In this document: one piece after another, positions 18,033 through 26,611 of the stretch
Position numbering within the stretch: position 1 is the stretch's first letter
Layout of the letters: every line of letters starts with the position of its first letter
Source of the DNA: Mansonella perstans
Lineage: Eukaryota > Nematoda > Chromadorea > Rhabditida > Onchocercidae
Direction: 5' to 3'
Length of the DNA: 26,611 bases
Assembly (NCBI GenBank): GCA_037074765.1
Contig: JBAMDO010000415.1
Coordinates: forward strand, 1 to 26,611
Program-made: the position numbers and the translations under genes
The notes under the pieces: generated by a model
The model's input: the letters and a program-made list of their open reading frames with translations, nothing else
Databases searched by the model: none
Told to the model about the DNA's origin: nothing

Positions 18033-20056
18033 TATGAGAACCATCAACCAGTAACAGTTAAATAGTGTTGTAATATGATGAGAATATTCTGTTCTGTTCT
18101 GTCTTTATTTTTATTAATTAATTAAACTCTCTCTTAATTAATTAATAATACTTAATTGTTGAAATGAAAAGTGCCACGATATCCACGTTGTCTCAAATGT
18201 TATTTCTTTCGCACGTTTGTTAGAAATTGGCTAATTATCACAATTAATTAAGGAATTGGAAAAGTATGTTGATTTAGAAAAGTAACAAAGTTATCGTTAT
18301 GAAAGGTTAAAGGTTAAAGATATTTCTCAGTCCCAATAATAATATTCATAACTGACAGTAAATATTTTTGATATTAATTGTAGATGTAAGTCAAAACTAA
18401 TTTATATATTTATAAAGCAAATAGAGGTTGAAATGAAAATATGAAATATGTTAGTGTTAGAATAATAGAATTTATAGGAGAATGATTTCGCATTCTTAGC
18501 ATCTGCAATCCATCAAGGATTAATTATTAAGATGGCATTCACTAATTAACTAAGGAATCTACGGGAAAATTAGAAATCAACATTATCGATCGATTGATTG
18601 CTAATTTTTAAATACAGTCAGATAGATCAAATAGTTTTGGGGCAATAGTTTGGGGAAAGTTAATTAATTTGTTGGAAATTTTAAAAGATTAATGTCTTTA
18701 CAAAGACCTGATTCATCATTCTCTAGGTGAAATTTGAAATTCTCGTAATGGTGGAACGATATTTTCAACAAATGCTAATAATAGCTTGATAATGTAGGAT
18801 GGAATGTGATAGAAAATTTTTACTGTTTTCATTAAATTAGGCTGATTTTCTTTTTTGAATATAACCAAACTTTGGGAAAGAAAGAAGGTAAAATTAGAGC
18901 GAATTTAAGTTTAAAGAAAAAAGGTAAAGTAAATTTGAAATTTTTGAAATCGGAAAATTTAAAAAAAGTAAAGCATGTAGGCGAATAATGAAATAAAATA
19001 GAAAGCCATGGAAGAGATGAAAAATGATACAGTTTATGTGATTTTTAGACAGCCATAAAAAAAATAGAAATATTCTCCATAGATACTAGATACTGCCTTT
19101 TCCTTTCCCATATTTAGCTTGGATAAGTTGCAATTGAGCTGAAAAAGGTAATAATGAAAATTTCCATTTATTTCATTGTTCGCCTATTATGAAATGAAAA
19201 AAAAATTATTTTACATTTTTAATCAAATTTTCAAAACTTTTTGAAATATATATTTTATTCATATCATTATTCATTTAGGAGAGATTGAAGTAGTAAAATA
19301 TGCAGTAAGTTAATCTGTATTTCATTTATTGATACCATAAAATGAAATAGATTTATATTCATGTATGAATCTCTTACAAGTTGCATGCATGCCTGCATGT
19401 CTGCATGATAATTTCTATATGTTAAAATGCATATGAACTGGATGACGGAAAAAAATACTGGAAAAATTTTTTTAACGCTAAAAATTCTTTTAAAAATTTT
19501 ATATATTTTGCAAATAGTGAAAATTTCCATTGTGAAAGTTATCAACTATTTTAATTTTGAAGCATTTGTTAAAATTTTTTTTTATTGCAGATACTAAGAA
19601 TCAAAAAAATCACTCCACCATAGTTTCATTGTTCTAATATTAACATATTTACTAAGCTATTTATATTTACAGTTAATACCACATCTCTTTTATAGTTAAT
19701 ACTATATCGCTAGTTAATATCATATCTCTAGTTAATACTATATCTCTTCTATTTGCAGTTAATACTATGTCTTTTCGTTTTTGATTTGAAAAATGCCTTT
19801 TTAGTCATTTGTAATTCACCCTCAATTGTAATTGTAATTCGAAGTTTCATTGACAATTGTAATAAAAAAATTAATTCTATTTCCAATTCTAACCATTCAA
19901 CTGAACTTGAACGTATAATTATTTTACTATGCTTATTATTATAAGTATTTTATTACAATAGTTTGTTCCCAATTTCCAATTTCAATTTGTATGAAAGCAT
20001 TATTAAAAAAATTTTTAGACTTTCTATTCATAAATATTTTAGCAGTGAAACAAATA
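18033..20056. other. right-arm DNA between U5 and cysteine-rich gene
   Basis: This mirrors 8685-10708. It holds the nested older palindrome (about 18430-19630) and the AGTATTAACT repeat (about 19665-19770). A CATGCATGCCTGCATG cluster of SphI-type palindromes lies at about 19383-19407. The 92-codon and 63-codon frames here and in the left arm are AT-rich, lack homology I recognise and are not annotated. Confidence 0.5.
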
Positions 20057-20806
20057 ATGCAGTTACATTCCCAGTCGATATTAATGACAGCTTTCATCAC
20101 TAACTTATTAGCTTCGCCAGGTAAGAATTTTTATTTTATCAAATGATTGAAAATGACTTATACAGTGAGAATTAAATAATTAAAATCAAGCTATGCTAAT
20201 TTTTTTCAGGAAAATATCAAACAAATAATTACATTCGTTTTAATTGACAGTAAAATTAATTGCAGCATGATGCAGACTAGTTCTTGCATTCAATTTAATA
20301 AATTTATTTTAATTTTATAACTTATTTGCAAAATACGGTTATATTTTTAGAATTGCAACTTGATGAAGCAGCAACAAATGTATGTACAGTGGAACAGCAA
20401 GAGAAGAATGCATGTCTGTGTTGCAGAATGGCATGTTGGAATGATATTGCAAATGTTAGTTTCTATTATTTGCATAATTTTAGTATAAATTGAACAATAT
20501 TTAAGTCTATAAATTGAAGATGAAATGATGCCGTCGATAGGTCTTTCGTATTTGTCAATAACGCTAAATGCTATCATAGTTTTAAAAAAACAAAAAAACA
20601 AGCTGAAACCTTAGAATGAATTTATCATTAATCAAAATTTTAATTAAATTATTTAGACAGTAGCAAGCAATCTCGGGCATACACCCGGTGAACAGGGTGA
20701 ACAGGAAGCACTGGACACATTACATCTGATTCGTTTATGCATAAACCTGAAATGTCGCAATATATGCCCAAAAACTCCACGACTTTTATTCATACCATTA
20801 AAATAA
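20057..20806 (+). CDS. small cysteine-rich secreted protein, three exons (right-arm copy)
   Basis: Exons are 20057-20120, 20351-20454 and 20657-20806. The protein is the same ~105 residues as the left-arm copy. The acceptor TATTTTAG lies 14 bases before the ATG. The predicted mature part contains CLCCRMACW (exon 2) and, in exon 3, LGHTPGEQGEQEAL followed by RLC-INLK-C-RNI-C. Cys spacing and an N-terminal hydrophobic stretch suggest a disulfide-stabilised extracellular peptide. The one base difference seen between arms in this gene is in intron 2 (near 20539), and none was seen in exons. No poly(A) signal AATAAA is evident close after the stop, so a further exon or a long 3'UTR is possible. 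I do not recognise the family. Confidence 0.6.
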
Positions 20807-22920
20807 TATTCAATGGTTATTTTGGTATTGATATATTGGGAAATATCAGTGATTTACATTGCACATTTTTTTTTTTGAAATTAATTCATAATTCAAGACA
20901 TAAACTGTTCAACTTTGACCAAAAAATGCAATTGAACACATTTTGAACTTTGACTCTTTTTTTCGACATGCACAGAGGCACTATATGTGAACTGTTAGCT
21001 TCAGTTGGACATGCAAGCATCAGCCCAGATTTGAGAAACAAGATCAATGAGCCTAACTGAAATGCTTTCAATCATTTGCTGAAGTTTGTTTGCCGAATTT
21101 TAAACGGAATGTTTGTTGCGAATTTGTTGCGTCCATTCTTTACTGTTTATTATTATTATTATTATTATTATTATCATCATCATCGTTATTATTGTTGTTT
21201 TATTATTATTAATTGTTATTATTGCTATAAATAATAAAAAAAGGAAGTAGATATTAGACAATGATTTAAATGGCAGCTACTGAAGTAGAAAGAAAAAAGC
21301 GTTTCTTCTTATAAGGTTTATATAACAAAATTTCATCTTTTTTTTTAATTTGCAAAAATTTCATGTGATTTAATCTTTAACGGAAACTTTTCAATACATA
21401 GCATTTTTCATACTTTTTTTTTTTAAATTTATCGTTTCAATTCTCGCTATCACTGGCAAATATCAATATTTAAATGCATAAGTGTGCATGTCTCTTTCTC
21501 CTGTGATGTTTTGAATTTAAATGACAAAAAATCAAAGCCTTTGCTCACTTATATTTGTCCCGCATAAAGGCAAACTCTACAAGAGTAATCCTCAATAGTA
21601 CACTGAATGTTAGTTTAACGTGACCTTAATGTCAGCAAAATGCTTATTCAGATATCGGTCTTTTCTCCAAGTAAACAAAACCTTACCTTAAAAAATTAAT
21701 TAATTGCTAACGGTACACAGTTGTTTTGCTATCGGTGTAGATTATTTAATTCACTATTCAAACACTTATCAAAGAAAATTTTCAAAATACAGACAATGCA
21801 ATGAATAACTGTAAATATTAATTGGAATGAATCAAATTCAAGTTCATCTTTGATAGGACAATTTAGTATTGTCACTTTCTCTTACCTTTTCTTTTTTGAT
21901 TTGTTAATTTTTGGAAGGAATTCGACATTTTTGGCATTAAATGAGAGCCATTTCATTTTATGCTGACATTTGCGCCATTGTGATGTAATTTTCAATTTGC
22001 TCTATCATTATAATATTGCTGTTACAGTAATTGTCACAAAGCTGATCAAATGTAACTAATCATTAATAGAAAATGCGAAGAGAGATGAATTTAAACAGGA
22101 TTTGTGATTAGGAAAAAAAAATGAATATTTAATAACAAAAATGCATGATTAAGAATGTATGAAACAACTCGAAAATGTAAATGTTCTTTTATTGTCATAT
22201 TAATAAGTAGGATTTTTTGGAGACAAATCAATATTGATATTAAATAAATACAGCTGATATGTGATGGTTGTTGCTATAGATCTGAAAAACTAATAGTAGT
22301 AATAGTAGTAGTAATGATATGATGCATTATTTACAGTAAAATAATGTGAAACACTCATCATTTGTGACAACAGTTGACATACACTGGTAGGACAATCCAC
22401 TAAGATAAGATACTTCGAGAAATAATTTATCATCAATTGTTTTTTTTTCAAAATAAACGAATAATCAATTCAGCGAATATGATGTAAAGTATAGGTTTCT
22501 GGGTAGAAATAGAATACGATGATGACAATGATGATGACAAGGGTTAGTGATGACGATGATTGATAACGATGATGATTAGGAGGATAATGACTGATGATGA
22601 TTATGAAGATTATGATGGTGATGATAACTGATAATGACTGATGACGATTCAAGTTCTTAGAGTATAATAATAACAAAATTTCATTGTTTATTGAAATCAA
22701 TTATTGTTAAACAAAAAAAGAAAATAAACACTTCACTAAAATTTGATTTCAATACATGTTGCTTTTTTGACGTTAATTAAATTGGCAAAGTTGGAAAGAA
22801 GTTTGTTAGTGTGCTATTCAATTAATCAAGAAAATATTCTTATTTATTTGTCCTCCTAAATTATGCGACTGATGTTTAAACTTTGACATCACATTTCACT
22901 GATCGGTAAATAATTTACTG
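20807..22920. other. right-arm DNA after cysteine-rich gene
   Basis: The mirror of 5821-7934. A plus-strand frame at about 20950-21059 (ending in a TGA at 21057-21059) reads partly protein-like (CELLASVGHASIS) but has no clear splice acceptor link to the upstream gene. An (ATA)n run lies at about 21150-21175 and ATC-type low complexity at 22510-22650. No certain gene. Confidence 0.45.
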
Positions 22921-22997
22921 TTATAGTGCCATCATGGCACTTCTATTTCTAGAAATGAAAATAACAAAACGGTTCACTTGTCAAACACCTGCTCCGT

Positions 22998-23069
22998 TGC
23001 CCAAGACAGGAATCGAACCTGTGTCGCCACGGCCACAACGTGGAGTACTAACCACTATACTACTTGGGC
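22998..23069 (-). tRNA. tRNA-His: tRNA-His (GTG)
   Basis: A 72-nt cloverleaf. The acceptor is GCCCAAG/CTTGGGC with discriminator A. The D arm is GTAT/GTAC and contains the A box (TAGTATAGTGG). The anticodon stem is CCACG/CGTGG with loop TTGTGGC, so the anticodon is GTG (His). The T arm is ACAGG/CCTGT with B box GGTTCGATTCC. The genomic base 5' of the acceptor is G, matching the G-1 of mature tRNA-His. No intron. A T4 terminator is present about 29 bases downstream at 22966-22969. It is the only intact tRNA in the window. Confidence 0.97.
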
Positions 23070-23240
23070 CACTATATTTCGCCCTGAAATCATCTGATAT
23101 TGGAAAACTTGCATAAATAATTATAAAAATTTTCTGAATTTTTAAAAATCACACTTTTTTTGCTTTCTTTTATTTGCTACTTATTTTGTGTTGCTTATGG
23201 TAAGCTTTTTATATTTCTATCCAACAAAATTTTTATTTCA
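23070..23240. other. tRNA 5' flank and duplication junction
   Basis: AT-rich flank. The inverted repeat ends at 23232. TTATTTCA at 23233-23240 is immediately followed by another TTATTTCA that begins the direct repeat copy. Confidence 0.7.
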
Positions 23241-24204
23241 TTATTTCATTATTCGCCTACATGCTTTACTTTTTTTAAATTTTCCGATTTCAAAAATTTC
23301 AAATTTACTTTACCTTTTTTCTTTAAACTTAAATTCGCTCTAATTTTACCTTCTTTCTTTCCCAAAGTTTGGTTATATTCAAAAAAGAAAATCAGCCTAA
23401 TTTAATGAAAACAGTAAGAATTTTCTATCACATTCCATCCTACATTATCAAGCTATTATTAGCATTTGTTGAAAATATCGTTCCACCATTACGAGAATTT
23501 CAAATTTCACCTAGAGAATGATGAATCAGGTCTTTGTAAAGACATTAATCTTTTAAAATTTCCAACAAATTAATTAACTTTCCCCAAACTATTGCCCCAA
23601 AACTATTTGATCTATCTGACTGTATTTAAAAATTAGCAATCAATCGATCGATAATGTTGATTTCTAATTTTCCCGTAGATTCCTTAGTTAATTAGTGAAT
23701 GCCATCTTAATAATTAATCCTTGATGGATTGCAGATGCTAAGAATGCGAAATCATTCTCCTATAAATTCTATTATTCTAACACTAACATATTTCATATTT
23801 TCATTTCAACCTCTATTTGCTTTATAAATATATAAATTAGTTTTGACTTACATCTACAATTAATATCAAAAATATTTACTGTCAGTTATGAATATTATTA
23901 TTGGGACTGAGAAATATCTTTAACCTTTAACCTTTCATAACGATAACTTTGTTACTTTTCTAAATCAACATACTTTTCCAATTCCTTAATTAATTGTGAT
24001 AATTAGCCAATTTCTAACAAACGTGCGAAAGAAATAACATTTGAGACAACGTGGATATCGTGGCACTTTTCATTTCAACAATTAAGTATTATTAATTAAT
24101 TAAGAGAGAGTTTAATTAATTAATAAAAATAAAGACAGAACAGAACAGAATATTCTCATCATATTACAACACTATTTAACTGTTACTGGTTGATGGTTCT
24201 CATA

Positions 24205-24318
24205 TAGCCCCTGGAGGGCTTCCAAAAAATATCATTACTATCATAAATACTCTCCTGCACGGAAATCTTTAGTAAAAGGCGAAAGATTTTCACGGTCAAA
24301 TGCAGGAGAGCAAGACGA
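24205..24318 (-). ncRNA. U5: U5 snRNA, copy 4
   Basis: The direct copy of 10709-10822 with no difference seen in the RNA. It has loop 1, the 10-bp stem, the Sm site and the 3' hairpin. Its PSE-like block is at 24355-24376 (-). Confidence 0.94.
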
Positions 24319-24354
24319 ATAATGTATTCATTTGATCATTCTTATAGACACTCA

Positions 24355-24376
24355 CGCAAGAATTGTTCAGTGGTTC
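24355..24376 (-). promoter_or_regulatory. PSE-like element of U5 copy 4
   Basis: Identical to 10859-10880 and shifted by 13496. Confidence 0.7.
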
Positions 24377-24676
24377 AATAGAAAGGAGAGACAGGCAGAG
24401 AAAAGCACTCTCGGTTGTGATAGGATTGAATTTGGCATTTCAAAAAATTATTGAAATCTTTAACAAAATTACTGACTGACTGACCTTTTTTGTTAGAAAC
24501 TCCCACTCTAAACTAATATCCTTTCCTTTTTTCTCTCTCTCTATCTCTTTCTCTGTCTGTCTTTCTTACGACTATTTAATTCAATGCAACCAATCTCTCC
24601 ACTCTTATGTCACTGCAAGTAATACACAGAAAAAGAAAAAGAGAATGTCCTTTATGAAACTGCCAAAAAATTTTGA

Positions 24677-24699
24677 AACCCATCGGATGTTTGCTGCCG
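24677..24699 (+). promoter_or_regulatory. PSE-like element of U2 copy D
   Basis: Identical to 11181-11203, at the same spacing from the U2 start. Confidence 0.72.
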
Positions 24700-24735
24700 T
24701 AAAGAATATTAGGTGACAAAGGTGCGCTTGTCGTT

Positions 24736-24941
24736 ATCGCTTCTCGGCCTATTGGCTAAGATCAAAGTGTAGTATCTGTTCTTATCAGCTTAATCTCTGA
24801 TATGTGATCTATCGATCACTTCGAGATTATTCTATTTTTGACACCATGGTGGGTTTGTAGGGGCTTGCTCCTCACCCACCGCGGGTCGACCCGGTATTGC
24901 ACCTGCCTCCGGGACCGGCCCATTCATCCTTCGGGATGAAG
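24736..24941 (+). ncRNA. U2: U2 snRNA, copy D
   Basis: The direct copy of U2 copy A, first class, with no difference seen within the 206 bases. All U2 landmarks are present, including the terminal TTCG hairpin at 24923-24940. A T-to-C difference from copy A lies 24 bases past the hairpin, near 24965. Confidence 0.97.
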
Positions 24942-25521
24942 AAAATAAGGTATGGAAGAATGGACGATACGAAATGTTATTTCGGGAATAAATGAAATCA
25001 CAAATGTTATTTCGGAAATAAATGAAATGCACAAAGATAGTTTGCATTTTATTAGTCGATTTTTTTCAAAATGAAAAAAATTTCATTTCATTTCAAAAAG
25101 GTGAAATATAGTTTTATATAAAACAAACGTTTGTATGAAACTTTTCTTATTTCAAAGTGTACAAATTGCACGAAGCGATATTTGCGCTTATTAAACCAAA
25201 AAAAAAAAAAAAAAAAGTTTGTTTTGTTGCATTACAAAATATCAAGGAATAGAGCAGAAATTATGTTGATGGATAAGTTCAAAGGATAGAATCCATTCTT
25301 ATCAGCTAAATTCTGCTCAAATTGGGATCAAATCTGTTCATATATTGTCTTAACTTTAGATGCACTGATATGAATCCCTTGTAATATGAACATTTTAATT
25401 AGTATTTTTGTTACTCTTTTTGAAACTGTTTTTCAGCAATCGAAGAATTAGAAATGTTTACACATTCTCCTTTTTATCATTAGTATTAAATAGTTCAAAA
25501 AGTGACACCAAATTACAAATT

Positions 25522-25617
25522 TTCATCCCGAAGGATAATAGATCATTCCTGCGGTAGATCCAATACCGAATCATTCTCCTGGTAAATGAGGATTAAGCAC
25601 CTACAAACTCACCAAAG
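25522..25617 (-). pseudogene. truncated U2 pseudogene, 3' domain only (third copy)
   Basis: The direct copy of 12026-12121, carrying the same degenerate stems and the same preserved terminal hairpin. Confidence 0.85.
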
Positions 25618-25801
25618 TTGTTTTATTATTAATTTATACTTGTCACACGAAATCAATGCTTTTCGTCTCTTTTTTTCCGGCTCTCTCTTTCTCTTTCTCC
25701 CTTTCCAGTTCTCCATCTCTTTCCGCTTTCCTTTCTTTCTCTTCCTAGCTGTTTAATTCATTACAACCAATCCTTTCGTACTGGTGCTAAAATGAGTCGT
25801 A

Positions 25802-25825
25802 AAACTCATCCGAAATTTGCTGCTG
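25802..25825 (+). promoter_or_regulatory. PSE-like element of U2 copy E
   Basis: Identical to 12306-12329. Confidence 0.72.
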
Positions 25826-25860
25826 CATGGAATAATAGGCAGTGAAGGGGAGTGAACGTT

Positions 25861-26066
25861 ATCGCTTCTCGGCCTATTGGCTAAGATCAAAGTGTAGTAT
25901 CTGTTCTTATCAGCTTAATCTCTGATATGTGATCTATCGATCACTTCGAGATTATTCTATTTTTGACACCATGGTGGGTTTGTAGGGGCTTGCTTCTCAT
26001 CCACCGCGGGTCGACCCGGTATTGCACCTGCCTCCGGGACCGGCCCATTCATCCTTCGGGATGAAG
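25861..26066 (+). ncRNA. U2: U2 snRNA, copy E (second class)
   Basis: The direct copy of copy B with the two class-specific T residues in stem III and all other U2 landmarks. Its flanks match copy B except for a single G-to-A near 26123. Confidence 0.97.
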
Positions 26067-26611
26067 AACATACGCGCAATTTTGTCGGACATTTCCTAGT
26101 TGTTGTGTGGCGTTACAGTAGTGTATATCTACCCATTACTATTACAAAAAGGATGATCAGAGGCATTTTTTTATACACATGAATGAATCACTGATATTGA
26201 TCCAATAATACTTCCATATGGGAACTATCGATCTCACATCTCATATATCTGATTTGAACTATCCATCAATATAATTCTTATTCTATTGTTTCATATTCCA
26301 TACTACAACAAAGCAAACTTCGGCTGATTTGTCATCTTTATAAAACATGAGAATGAGTTGTAGTGAACTGAACAGTTCAAATATCAAAAGAAAGAGAGAA
26401 GAATAGGAAAAAAAAGAAACGAAAGATATTACTCTGCCATGTTTTGATAAAAATAGTTAGTTTAATCTAGGAATGATCAATTAATAAATTTAGTAACGCT
26501 TTAAGTAATTTTATAAAACGTCAAATCCATTGATTTTAGTGGAGACAATAACTTTCAAATTTCCTGGATTAAAATCTGCGTGAAAAATATTGAAAAATCG
26601 AACTTCTCCTC
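26067..26611. other. 3' flank of U2 copy E, no gene seen
   Basis: A copy of 12571-13115 with one further difference noted near 26322. It ends about 106 bases before the expected start of another variant U5. Confidence 0.6.

Larger units (their letters stand above)
16592..23232. repeat. right arm of giant inverted repeat
   Basis: This is the reverse complement of 5579-~12150. It carries U2 pseudogene (+), U2 (-), U5 (+), the cysteine-rich gene (+) and an intact tRNA-His (-). The arm ends at 23232 in AAATTTTGTTGG (read on the minus strand). Eight bases later a direct copy of part of the left arm begins. Confidence 0.95.
23241..26611 (+). repeat. direct repeat unit, copy 2, runs off window
   Basis: This is a copy of 9745-13115 in the same orientation, beginning at TTATTTCATTATTCGCC and continuing to the window edge. 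It contains U5 (-), U2 (+), U2 pseudogene (-) and a second U2 (+). If it continues, the variant U5 of 13221-13335 should recur at about 26717-26831, outside the window. Confidence 0.95.

Noticed and set aside
20737..20946. 69-codon plus-strand frame
   Set aside because: It is a shifted frame overlapping exon 3 of the cysteine-rich gene. The exon 3 frame has better splice support.
22470..22700. 76-codon minus-strand frame rich in Ile, Ser and His
   Set aside because: Translation of an ATC/TCA low-complexity tract.
22934..23116. 60-codon plus-strand frame
   Set aside because: It runs antisense through the tRNA-His, and the peptide simply reads the tRNA complement. The left-arm frame at 5561-5764 is likewise antisense to the tRNA pseudogene.

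Overview
This is AT-rich eukaryotic nuclear DNA. It carries spliceosomal snRNA genes, a nuclear-type tRNA, a small gene with GT-AG introns, microsatellites and a degraded BEL/Pao-type gag fragment. A metazoan fits best. A nematode (possibly Trichinellida-like) is my guess from the gag fragment, the U5 sequence and a possible trans-splice acceptor, but the window does not prove it.

The main content is a cluster of snRNA genes: five full-length U2 genes (starting near 11240, 12365, 24736 and 25861 on +, and 17502 on -) and four U5 genes (10709-10822 -, 13221-13335 +, 17919-18032 +, 24205-24318 -). There are also three copies of a truncated, inverted U2 pseudogene. Upstream of every U2 and U5 is a related ~22 bp block at the position of a proximal sequence element (PSE). 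The U2 genes also have a CCAAT-containing block and a polypyrimidine tract further upstream. In the main unit U5 and U2 are divergent, about 420 bp apart, and probably share a bidirectional promoter.

Layout: 1-5578 is unique AT-rich DNA with simple repeats. 5579-~12150 is the left arm of a very large inverted repeat: broken tRNA-His, a spliced gene for a small cysteine-rich secreted protein (-), U5 (-), U2 (+), U2 pseudogene (-). 12150-~16590 is the central spacer, holding a second U2 (+), a variant U5 (+), a smaller and older palindrome, and the gag relic. ~16592-23232 is the right arm, the reverse complement of the left arm: U2 (-), U5 (+), cysteine-rich gene (+), intact tRNA-His (-). 23241-26611 is a direct copy of 9745-13115 at a constant offset of 13496 bases, running off the window end. 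I saw only about four base differences between the direct copies by eye.

The snRNA genes supply the branch-site-recognising U2 and the exon-aligning U5 of the major spliceosome, and their duplication raises dosage. The repeat structure looks like recent template-switch or inverted-duplication amplification of a U5-U2 unit, though assembly error must be excluded. Most open frames in the window are chance or antisense: for example, a 71-codon frame recurs only because it is antisense to U2.
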